Assembly (NCBI GenBank): GCA_044358815.1
Contig: JBIKNH010000031.1
Coordinates: 1 to 27,283 of the forward strand
Length of the DNA stretch: 27,283 nt
DNA from: JBAXSK01 sp044358815
GTDB lineage: Bacteria; Cyanobacteriota; Cyanobacteriia; Pseudanabaenales; Pseudanabaenaceae
Direction of reading: 5' to 3'
Shown here: in pieces, positions 17,701 to 24,510 of the stretch
Layout: each line of letters starts with the position of its first letter
Position numbering within the stretch: position 1 is the stretch's first letter
The notes under the pieces: model-generated
The model's database searches: none
What the model was told of the DNA's origin: nothing
Seen by the model: the letters and a program-made list of their open reading frames with translations, nothing else
Position numbers and translations under genes: made by a program

Positions 17701-20451
17701 GATGAGATGATGTATGCCATATTCGTTCATGTAGCTAGGGTACTTGAGAATATTGGACAAGGATGGGTTAGCTATTCACCTATCGGTAATGCTCCTGATG
17801 TTCTAGTTCAAGTGGTGGATGCTGTCATTCGTCAGTTGGGTATCCACCGACTTCATAAATACTCCAAGCATTCCCATTTAGGTAAGAACCAAAATTTGCC
17901 TGGTTATTCTGAAAGATATAGCAACCGTGTCACTAATATTTCTTCCAGTGATGTTTTACAACAGCTTATTGGTTCTAACGCAGCCATAGCCAGTAGTAAT
18001 AGTCTTGCTCTGAATCCAGACAGCCTTTACCTTGTACCTGTACCTCCTTCTAGATTGAATAGTGATGGGACTCGCTCCGGTTATCGCTGCCCCCAGTGTA
18101 ATGCTTTTTATCTGCATCCTGCGGGCGGAATTTGTCCTCAGTGCAATACTTCCAAAAAGGAAGATGCGCCAATAGTCAGACTCGAACCTAGTCAAAGCAG
18201 ATCAGATTTTGATTATTATACCTATCTTTCGGAACAGTCGGGTCCACCTTTTCGGATGAATGCGGCAGAACTCACAGGACAAACGGATAAGGATGAACGA
18301 CCAAAACGCCAACGCTGGTTTCAAGATGAATTCATCAGTCAGGAAATTCCCAGAGTTCAAGGCATTGACCTTTTAAGCGTAACTACCACAATGGAGGCTG
18401 GTGTAGATATTGGCGCATTACTGGCGGTGATGATGTCAAATATGCCCCCCCGCAGATTTAACTATCAGCAACGGGTAGGACGGGCAGGACGGCGTAGTGC
18501 CGGGGTTTCTCTGGCGGTTACTCTCTGTAGGGGTAGAAGTCACGACGATTTTTATTTTCAGCGACCAGAGAGCATTACGGGTGATCCACCTCCCCCGCCC
18601 TATGTGGATCTGCGTAGTGAGGAGATTTTTAGGCGGGTGCTGATTAAGGAGGTATTACGGCAGGCATTTACAGAAACTGAGATTAGTAGTTCTCTGGAGC
18701 TAACTGATAGCGTACATGGTGAGTTTGGCAAAGTTGAGAATTGGAATGAATACAAACCACAGATTACTGCCTGGTTGCAGGATAACTCTAATGAGTCAAA
18801 AATTCTGTCTATTTTAGAGGCTCTGAGAATCCAAGTCCATTTAAGTAAAGAAGACTCTCAGTTTCTGACTTATCTTCGTAATGAACTTATTCCTGAAGTA
18901 GATCGTATTGTGGCAGATACTACCTATGCTCAAGACACTTTGAGCGAGCGATTAGCAAATGCGGGATACTTACCCATGTTTGGCTTTCCCACTAGAGTCA
19001 GACTTTTGTACACCAATTGGTCAAATAGAGAAACCATTGATCGTGATTTGGATATGGCGATCGGTCAGTTTGCACCAGGTTCTCAAACAGTGAGGGATAA
19101 GGCAGTACATACAGCGTGTGGGGTCGTGGAGCTAGTCCCCAAAAATAATGGTAATCGTAGCTTCATTGATGTTAAGCCTGGATTTTCACCTGCATTGACC
19201 GAGCCTAACCAAGCACTAGGGTCATGTACTAATTGCCAAGCTGTAGTTTATCCCTATCAGCCTGATCAACCTATTACTGGCAGTAATATAAATCAACCTT
19301 CTCCATGTCCTGTGTGCCATCAACCAAATTTGCGATTGTTAGACGCTAGAGAACCAAAAGGATTTTTTACGGATTTAAATCCAGAGGACTATGATGGTCA
19401 GTTTGAGTGGCAACCTCGCTCGACCCGCCCCACTGTTAGTATCAATTCTCCGGCTGGCAATCCAATCTTAGTTTTGAATGCTAATGTTTCTTCTGTAAGC
19501 GATCGCATTATTTCAATCAATGATAACGGCGGGAGCGGAGGGTTCGATTTTCAAAATGCCTCAGTATTCGGCAAACCTCAATCAGGGGCTTATGTCGTTG
19601 CAGATGATATTGAAGGGAGCGATCGTGTTACTGGTTCAGGACAGAAATATAAAATTGCACTTCTAGCACGCCGCAGAACTGACATTCTCTTGGTAAATAT
19701 TGCTCAGTGGAGTGAGGGGATATTTGCCGATCCAATGACGGTAGAAGGCAGGGCAGCATGGTATTCCTTTGCTTTTTGGTTAAGGATAGCCGCCTCTGCT
19801 CATTTAGACGTTGATCCGCAGGAATTGCAGGCAGGATTTCGTACATTAGCTCAAGATGGTAGAGTTGTTGGTGAAGGGTTTCTATGTGACAGCCTAGAAA
19901 ATGGCGCAGGCTACTGCAACTTTTTAGCTGATCCTGATCAGTTTCGGAAGGTTATGGCTCAAGCAGAAATTGATAACGATCGCTCAATTGCCTACCGTTG
20001 GCTAAATCCTCAAGTTCACGGCAGAAACTGTGATACTTCCTGTAATAACTGTTTACGGGATTATCGTAACCTTGCCTATCATGGTCTCCTAGACTGGCGA
20101 CTGGCTTTGGATATGGCTCGCTTGGTCAGAGACCCATCCGTTACCATAGATTTGATTTCTGATTGGGGTAATAATTGTCGTAATCCTTGGCAAAGTTTAG
20201 TAACTGGTGTAATTTCTAAAACTTTTCAACGCCTTGGTTATGGCATTCCGACTCAGTTCGCTAATCTGACTGGTTTTGTGAAAAATCAAAGAAACACCAA
20301 GGAGATTCGGATTATACGTCATCCACTTTGGCAGAATGATCACCCAGAGTGGGTGAATGCGGAAGCAGTTGCTAGGGAACAATACCCGAGTCATAATATT
20401 AGTTCAGCTAATCCCTTGATTGCTTTGCGGCGACCAGGTGATTATGTTTAG
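14764..20451 (+). CDS. Very large DUF1998-type DEAD/DEAH-like helicase of the Druantia/DISARM defence class
   Basis: A 1895-residue superfamily 2 helicase. ATPase motifs are TGTGSGKTE (about 117-125, Walker A), RALILYPLNALVEDQ (about 180-194), DILITNYSMLN (about 299-309), IIDELHAYRG (about 338-347, Walker B as DELH), and ILTTTASL (about 375-382). VIFSDSRQDAAKLA (about 783) opens the second core, and TTTMEAGVDIGALL (about 1207) plus QQRVGRAGRR (about 1235) close it. Four Cys-rich, probably zinc-binding, clusters interrupt the core: about 560-612, 728-732, 1107-1128 and 1486-1522. The C-terminal part matches the DUF1998 pattern, NGAGYC (about 1712-1717) followed by CDTSCNNCLRDY (about 1756-1767). 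It is followed by about 120 residues that I cannot assign. Helicases of this size and layout occur in Druantia (DruE) and, shorter, in DISARM (DrmA). All motor motifs look intact. No nuclease motif is obvious. The function as defence is inferred from family and context. Confidence 0.93.
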   Translation: MHDLLGTYQRLDRIYQLYIKSAFPLRYPALAEERDRRLQFLRDPNNPVLSIPPLVEPVPIYPSSGMNLLEAAGNLPTEYQDLAQLGKPLFDDTVQIYQHQWQSLEEAIINQKDIVVTTGTGSGKTECFLLPLLAQLAKESQSWTAPNSKPANQRWWDETVNPSNNWVAQRSHETRPAAVRALILYPLNALVEDQLRRLRQVLDSPTVHQWLDRTRAGNRITFGRYTGLTRIPGTKTKLNPKHEEVPNSAKLKELKTIMQRMEEDYQNRQNSISSDPFYFPSLDGSEMRSRWDMQDHPPDILITNYSMLNIMMMRSIENNIFDSTKKWLESDPENKFYLIIDELHAYRGTPGTEVAYILRLLYHRIGLTADSPQLRILTTTASLDEGQEGNDFLRQFFGRGHFSFITGEQKRPTDEARLNINQYHDAFAQFARSVQPDPFRPMQPPDLESSLPYMTTLAKDLGISSGDADPRRQLGEALENIEAADALRDACQAVNGSVRATDVRDLDNEIFPKAREPQQLTSDAMRGFLMALGMSTLANGRSPQPVRGHLFFHNLQNLWACTNPKCTDPSVDQELRNSERNTPTVGAVHTNHSLSCSCGSRVLDLIVCEVCGEVLVGGYKDTKKVGNTNVEILTPDQPRLEEIPDTVILRQKFGNYRIFWPLPHDSKPWETQPQDMEWTHGKIKCKWIEAKLNYVTGMLDQSKTQPEDNQISGWLYNSADEASAFPSKCPRCDADYGKRKIFPTPLRTHRTGFQKACQVIAGGLLREMPAPAPESIRSPRKLVIFSDSRQDAAKLAAGMERDHYRDMVRLLLIQSFKDYWGDLVSFLRQISTAQDTFDKLKTLNSRLANDISSSLDEPERRNRFINTYPALTTEALLWSMNLPVANTVAREEWLAMLQSYPNRIPLLDLRRKLRDSLLQFGICPGGTDFSALNYSVGQNSGREWHPWFDCYDWGTSVVPISSITPEQTNHLDRLEGKLADEMMYAIFVHVARVLENIGQGWVSYSPIGNAPDVLVQVVDAVIRQLGIHRLHKYSKHSHLGKNQNLPGYSERYSNRVTNISSSDVLQQLIGSNAAIASSNSLALNPDSLYLVPVPPSRLNSDGTRSGYRCPQCNAFYLHPAGGICPQCNTSKKEDAPIVRLEPSQSRSDFDYYTYLSEQSGPPFRMNAAELTGQTDKDERPKRQRWFQDEFISQEIPRVQGIDLLSVTTTMEAGVDIGALLAVMMSNMPPRRFNYQQRVGRAGRRSAGVSLAVTLCRGRSHDDFYFQRPESITGDPPPPPYVDLRSEEIFRRVLIKEVLRQAFTETEISSSLELTDSVHGEFGKVENWNEYKPQITAWLQDNSNESKILSILEALRIQVHLSKEDSQFLTYLRNELIPEVDRIVADTTYAQDTLSERLANAGYLPMFGFPTRVRLLYTNWSNRETIDRDLDMAIGQFAPGSQTVRDKAVHTACGVVELVPKNNGNRSFIDVKPGFSPALTEPNQALGSCTNCQAVVYPYQPDQPITGSNINQPSPCPVCHQPNLRLLDAREPKGFFTDLNPEDYDGQFEWQPRSTRPTVSINSPAGNPILVLNANVSSVSDRIISINDNGGSGGFDFQNASVFGKPQSGAYVVADDIEGSDRVTGSGQKYKIALLARRRTDILLVNIAQWSEGIFADPMTVEGRAAWYSFAFWLRIAASAHLDVDPQELQAGFRTLAQDGRVVGEGFLCDSLENGAGYCNFLADPDQFRKVMAQAEIDNDRSIAYRWLNPQVHGRNCDTSCNNCLRDYRNLAYHGLLDWRLALDMARLVRDPSVTIDLISDWGNNCRNPWQSLVTGVISKTFQRLGYGIPTQFANLTGFVKNQRNTKEIRIIRHPLWQNDHPEWVNAEAVAREQYPSHNISSANPLIALRRPGDYV
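19499..19506. repeat. HIP1 octamer GCGATCGC
   Basis: Third perfect copy, inside the helicase gene. Its presence suggests that the cassette has resided in cyanobacterial genomes for some time rather than arriving recently from an unrelated phylum. Confidence 0.75.
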
Positions 20452-20486
20452 GCAAATAGTAGCAAATCTATTTGACGAAAGATAAC

Positions 20487-20553
20487 AAATCACCACACAC
20501 AACCATAAGCTGAACTACTTCCGTTATCCCAAGTCAATTAAGGTGGGTGATTT
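20487..20553. repeat. Inverted repeat AAATCACC / GGTGATTT after the helicase gene
   Basis: Perfect 8-nt arms at 20487-20494 and 20546-20553, separated by 51 nt, start 36 nt after the helicase stop. The spacing is too long for a classic terminator and there is no T-run. The pair could mark an element edge or be coincidental. Confidence 0.3.
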
Positions 20554-20566
20554 CTACGCAATAATT

Positions 20567-20574
20567 AGCTAGAT
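20567..20574 (+). repeat. AGCTAGAT, possible right boundary repeat of the helicase cassette
   Basis: Direct copy of the 8-mer at 11703-11710, lying 36 nt before the Hsp70-like gene. See the left copy for the caution about chance. Confidence 0.2.
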
Positions 20575-20577
20575 TAG

Positions 20578-20609
20578 GTATTCAGATTAAATATTCAGGT
20601 TAAGTATTC
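20578..20609 (+). repeat. 13-nt tandem repeat ending at the Hsp70-like start codon
   Basis: Units GTATTCAGATTAA, ATATTCAGGTTAA and a partial GTATTCA run directly into ATG 20611. No purine-rich Shine-Dalgarno sequence stands out besides GGTTAAG in the second unit, so the repeat itself forms the translation-initiation region. Confidence 0.6.
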
Positions 20610-20610
20610 A

Positions 20611-22353
20611 ATGGGTGCAATTGCGATTGATTTCGGCAGTAGTAACACGGTAGTTGCCCAGTGGCAAACTGCCCGCAATACCCCTGAAACCCTCTATTTA
20701 CCTGGTCTGGGTCGTCCCCATCCCCAAGAGATGCTAATTCCTTCGCTGCTGTATGTGCAAAATGCGGCGACTGGTCGGGTGTTGGTGGGTCAAGAAGTTA
20801 GAGAACGCGGTTATGATTTTGAACATCCCCGTTACTTTGGGCAAATCAAACGCCGTTTAGTGACTGGTAAAGGTTTTCTGCCGGAACTAGATGGGGTAAA
20901 ACTCTCCGCCCAATGGCTCGGAACCGCCTTTTTGCAACGAGTCATGGCGCAGGTCCAGGCTTTGCAATGGCAACCAACGGAACTAATTTTGACTGTCCCC
21001 GTGCAGTCCTGTGAAGCTTATTTGCGCTGGCTTGAAAAGGCATTGCAACCCTTAACCCCAGAGTCTCTGAAAGAGTCACAAAAAGAATTTGAGAAAGACT
21101 CTAAGAAAGAGTTTCAGAAAGAATCCCCAACTAATTCACCTAGTTTATTACCCTCAATGGCAATTGCCCCAAGGGTGCGTTTATTAGATGAACCGACGGC
21201 GGCGGCTTTAGGATATGCCGTCACCACTCCCAATAGTTTTGTTTTATGTATTGACTTTGGCGGGGGCACGTTGGATGTGGCTTTAGTGCGCTTACCAGCC
21301 TGTGATGATATTCAACAATGGGGACGCTATGTCAAACCATTAACTAATGATAGCGCTGATCATCATCAAGATTTGCCTTCTCATTTATACCATGACTATC
21401 AAGCGGAAGTCATTGCCAAGTCAGGGCAGTCCATCGGCGGTGATGATGTGGACTGGTGGCTGGTGGAGCATTTCGCCCAAACCCTGAACCATCCTTTACG
21501 TCCAGGGGATCGGCATTTTCTGAAACAGATTATGGAACGGGTGAAAATGCAACTTTCGGAAGCCACTAGTGTTACAGAAGTATGGTTCAATCCCGTAACT
21601 CAAGGGGCAGTCAATATTACCTATAATCGGCAAGAATTAGAGGAGATTTTACAGGATCATGGGTTCTTCCAAGTGCTGCAACACACCATTGAGGAAGTAA
21701 TTAGCCTAGCATTCCAAAAAGGCATCTTGAAAGGAGAAATTCGACATATCCTATTGGTGGGGGGTGCGACGTTAATTCCTTCTGTGCAAGAGCGCATCAT
21801 GGCGATGTTGCCCAATGCCACCATACACAAAGATAAACCCTTTGAAGCTGTAGCTCATGGGGCATTAATGATCCATCAGGGTTTAGGCTTGCAAGATCGG
21901 TTATTCCATAGTTATGCCATGCGATATTGGGATTCCTATCAGCAACAGTGGCAATATCAGCCTCTATTTCGTGCTGGACAGAACTATCCCACTAAACGCC
22001 CTGTGAGCCTGACTTTGAGGGCTTCAAAAATGGAACAGGTGTATGTGGATTTAATTCTAGGGGAATTAGAGAAGCACCAGCGGGGAAACGTGGAAATTAT
22101 TTTCGATGGGGAGAAGTTACTCACCCAAGTTCAGGCACAGCCTCAAGAAGTATTTATCCCACTCAAGCAAGATTCATCTGGCGCACCAGCCCCCCAAATT
22201 GTCGCGGAACTAGTACCACGGGGCATCGTAGGACAGGATCGGCTGCAATTAAGTTTTACGATTAGTGAACGTCGGGAATTACTCGTAACCGTAGATGACC
22301 TAGTGGCAGAATGTCGGATTCTGAGTGAATATCCAGCGGCGCAGTTGCACTAA
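20611..22353 (+). CDS. Hsp70-like (DnaK superfamily) ATPase
   Basis: A 580-residue actin/Hsp70-fold protein. The ATP site is clear: phosphate-1 IDFGSSNTVV (6-15), phosphate-2 CIDFGGGTLDVAL (about 213-225), and adenosine motif LLVGGATLIPSVQERI (about 381-396). The linker-side sequence FEAVAHGAL is also typical. A Lys/Glu-rich repeat (about 151-173, units such as KESQKEFEKDSKKEF) forms a charged insert in the nucleotide-binding half, which is unusual. The C-terminal 150 residues look like a short beta domain (LFRAGQNYPTKRPVSLTLRA), without a full helical lid or the EEVD-type tail, so this is not the housekeeping DnaK. It stands alone in orientation after the helicase cassette, with a 159-nt gap. 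It is probably a specialised chaperone, and its clients are unknown. Confidence 0.92.
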   Translation: MGAIAIDFGSSNTVVAQWQTARNTPETLYLPGLGRPHPQEMLIPSLLYVQNAATGRVLVGQEVRERGYDFEHPRYFGQIKRRLVTGKGFLPELDGVKLSAQWLGTAFLQRVMAQVQALQWQPTELILTVPVQSCEAYLRWLEKALQPLTPESLKESQKEFEKDSKKEFQKESPTNSPSLLPSMAIAPRVRLLDEPTAAALGYAVTTPNSFVLCIDFGGGTLDVALVRLPACDDIQQWGRYVKPLTNDSADHHQDLPSHLYHDYQAEVIAKSGQSIGGDDVDWWLVEHFAQTLNHPLRPGDRHFLKQIMERVKMQLSEATSVTEVWFNPVTQGAVNITYNRQELEEILQDHGFFQVLQHTIEEVISLAFQKGILKGEIRHILLVGGATLIPSVQERIMAMLPNATIHKDKPFEAVAHGALMIHQGLGLQDRLFHSYAMRYWDSYQQQWQYQPLFRAGQNYPTKRPVSLTLRASKMEQVYVDLILGELEKHQRGNVEIIFDGEKLLTQVQAQPQEVFIPLKQDSSGAPAPQIVAELVPRGIVGQDRLQLSFTISERRELLVTVDDLVAECRILSEYPAAQLH

Positions 22354-22382
22354 TGCAGTTGCACCAATGCAGTTACACTAGC
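22341..22382 (+). repeat. 14-nt tandem repeat overlapping the Hsp70-like stop codon
   Basis: Three units (GCAGTTGCACTAAT, GCAGTTGCACCAAT, GCAGTTACACTAGC) run from the last codons of the Hsp70-like gene into the spacer. The first unit encodes Ala-Gln-Leu-His-stop. Confidence 0.75.
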
Positions 22383-22401
22383 TGCAATAAGCTCGGTAAA
22401 T

Positions 22402-22478
22402 TTCGGAGATGAATTTTGGGGATGAATTTTAGAGACGGATTTTGGAAACGACTTTTGGAGATGAATTTCGGAGTAAAT
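22402..22478 (+). repeat. 13-nt tandem repeat, about six units, in the spacer
   Basis: Units starting TTCGGAGATGAAT, TTTGGGGATGAAT, TTTAGAGACGGAT, TTTGGAAACGACT, TTTGGAGATGAAT and TTCGGAGTAAAT follow each other without gaps. They fill much of the 204-nt gap before the lipoprotein gene. Thirteen is not a multiple of three, so the stretch is unlikely to be coding. Several units contain GGAGATG, which looks like a ribosome binding site plus ATG, but no long frame follows. Confidence 0.75.
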
Positions 22479-22557
22479 TCTATTCCCATGACCAAATTTG
22501 AGGCTTGAGATCTGATAGCCTAATCTAAGTCAGAGTTCTCAAGATATTTTTAACTAA

Positions 22558-24348
22558 ATGCGACAATACAAAAAAGTCGGCATCATGACATTTTGGAGCC
22601 GTTTATTACGACTTTTCGTGATCGCTTTTGTGTCTGGAATCATTGTGCTAGTGGGTTGTCGTTCTAATCCTAATCCTTCTAATACAACCGGTAAAGGCGC
22701 ACTGCCATCGGCAAGTAATAAAACCAAAATAGAGACATCACTACCACATGACTCCATCACAGCCGATCTTGGTTTCCGTCCAGTAACCGATGGTTTTAGT
22801 TTCAGCAATTATGGCAAGGATAGTAACGCCAAGGGTCTGTCTGCGGTTGAGATGCAAAGAATGTTTGGCAATGGGGTTTGTGTTGACCAAGCAGAACCCT
22901 GCATTCTCAATCCTCCCGCCAAAAAATGGATGGCAGAAGTCAATAAATCTATGGGAGGGGGACATTGTGAAGGCATGGCAGCTTTAAGCCTGATTTTATA
23001 TGCTGACAAAGAAAAGGCAAAAGAATTTAGTAGTGTGCCAAATCTGACCCTAAAGGACAATGAAAAACTGCAACGGGAGATTGCCTATTGGTTTGCTACT
23101 CAATATGTCAGACCCACTTCCTCTAGTGAGATGAAAGGTGAGCAGGTTCCATCGCAAATACTCGACCAACTTCTGGCGACACTCAAACCAAATGCTCCCA
23201 TTACAGAAACCTACACCATGGGAATTTATCAACCTGGATTTAGAGGAGGACATGCAATTACTCCCTATGGTGTGGCTGATTTAGGTGGCGGGAAATATGC
23301 CATAGCACTCTATGACAACAATCATCCTCAGGTGGAGCGTGTCCTTGAGTTAGACCGTAATACCAATACTTGGAAATACAATGCTTCGACCAATCCAGAC
23401 GAACCTGAAGCTGACTATATAGGTAATGCAGAAACTAAAACTCTGACTTTAACTCCTACGCCACCTCGGTATCAGCGCCAAGAATGTGATTTCTGTGGTA
23501 CAGAAAGTGAATCTGGTAGTGAATCCGACAGTGAAACTGGGAATGAAACCAGGAATGAAACTGAATCAGATGGTGAGAACAAAGCCGCCACTAAAGGCAA
23601 CACCACATCCGCACCGCAACCCAGATTCAATCAAATTTTCTTAGAAGGTGATGCAGACTTGTTGATTACCAATGGCGATCAAAAGATTGGTTATGAGAAC
23701 GATAAATTTGTTAATTCTTTCCCTGGTGCAATATTTACACCTATTAAGAGTAGTGAACTTTGGGAAGATGACGAAGAACCGCTCTATGAGATTCCCGTTA
23801 ATGTGCCCTTTACAATTAACTTGCAAGGCACGAAGAAAAGTAATACCAAAGAACCAATTGATGTAGCAATGATCGGTTATAGCTACGACGTTGGCTTGTC
23901 AAATATCAAGATTTCACCTAACCAAAAAGACGTGATCCAATTTGATAAAACAGGGCATAGTCTGATCTATAAACCGAGTAACCCTGAATCCCCCGATGTT
24001 TTCTTTGGCATTTCCACGAACAAAGATGACTATGAATTTGAATTAAATGGCATTGAAATTGATGCTGGTGGCACAATTACTGCCAACCTCGACAAAACAA
24101 AAGGTCGTCTCAGCCTCAAAATTACTGACACTCAAAGTAAAGCAACCTTTGACTTGGAAATTACTCGCATTGGTGATGCAAAGGAGCAAACATTTGAAGG
24201 CACCAACGTTGCTTTAGCCTCAGGGGACACATTGTATTTTAATTACGCTAAATGGTCTGGCAATGGCGGCAAACTAACAGTTGAAATTGATCAAGGCAGT
24301 AATGGTTCATTGGAGCAAGTTACTACCATTGAAGATCAGCAGAAGTAA
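22558..24348 (+). CDS. Lipoprotein with a cysteine-peptidase-like core
   Basis: A 596-residue exported lipoprotein. A signal peptide ends in the lipobox LVGC, giving lipidated Cys34 (C25 if the internal ATG at 22585 is the start, which would give the more usual short n-region MTFWSRLLR). The mature part has GGGHCEGMAALSLILYA (134-150), GGHAITPYGV (230-239) and IALYDNNHP (249-257). These match the Cys, His and Asp/Asn order of papain-like peptidases, with C137, H232 and D253 or N255 as candidates. A Ser/Glu/Asn-rich acidic linker (about 318-345) follows, after a CDFC pair. The C-terminal 240 residues look beta-rich. It should be anchored in a membrane facing the periplasm or outside. Whether it is an active protease is inference. 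It is flanked by unrelated genes in the same direction. Confidence 0.88.
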   Translation: MRQYKKVGIMTFWSRLLRLFVIAFVSGIIVLVGCRSNPNPSNTTGKGALPSASNKTKIETSLPHDSITADLGFRPVTDGFSFSNYGKDSNAKGLSAVEMQRMFGNGVCVDQAEPCILNPPAKKWMAEVNKSMGGGHCEGMAALSLILYADKEKAKEFSSVPNLTLKDNEKLQREIAYWFATQYVRPTSSSEMKGEQVPSQILDQLLATLKPNAPITETYTMGIYQPGFRGGHAITPYGVADLGGGKYAIALYDNNHPQVERVLELDRNTNTWKYNASTNPDEPEADYIGNAETKTLTLTPTPPRYQRQECDFCGTESESGSESDSETGNETRNETESDGENKAATKGNTTSAPQPRFNQIFLEGDADLLITNGDQKIGYENDKFVNSFPGAIFTPIKSSELWEDDEEPLYEIPVNVPFTINLQGTKKSNTKEPIDVAMIGYSYDVGLSNIKISPNQKDVIQFDKTGHSLIYKPSNPESPDVFFGISTNKDDYEFELNGIEIDAGGTITANLDKTKGRLSLKITDTQSKATFDLEITRIGDAKEQTFEGTNVALASGDTLYFNYAKWSGNGGKLTVEIDQGSNGSLEQVTTIEDQQK

Positions 24349-24455
24349 AGCATAACTAGATCTGTAGGGCTTTAGTTCTTTGTTTGTTGTAGAGCAAACA
24401 TCTTGTCTGATTCTGTAAAGCATCCAAATTAATATCAAGCCGACCTAGAACGGCG

Positions 24456-24475
24456 GGGTTTTAAACCCAATTTTT
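24456..24475 (+). terminator. Possible terminator between the lipoprotein gene and trpF
   Basis: GGGTTTTAAACCC (24456-24468) followed by AATTTTT could form a short hairpin with a U-tract, about 110 nt after the lipoprotein stop and 36 nt before trpF. The stem is only 4-5 bp, so it is weak. Confidence 0.3.
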
Positions 24476-24510
24476 CGATAAAATCAAATCGATGGCGCTG
24501 TGCATAGACT

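Noticed and set aside
14764..20451. Calling the cassette DISARM
   Set aside because: The helicase is much longer than DrmA, and no drmB-like separate DUF1998 gene, PLD-type drmC or methyltransferase is present.
11744..20451. Calling the cassette a confirmed Druantia system
   Set aside because: The helicase fits DruE by size and motifs, but I cannot match the other two proteins to named Dru proteins from sequence alone.
20487..20553. The AAATCACC/GGTGATTT pair as a rho-independent terminator
   Set aside because: The 51-nt spacing and lack of a T-run argue against it, so it is listed only as an inverted repeat.
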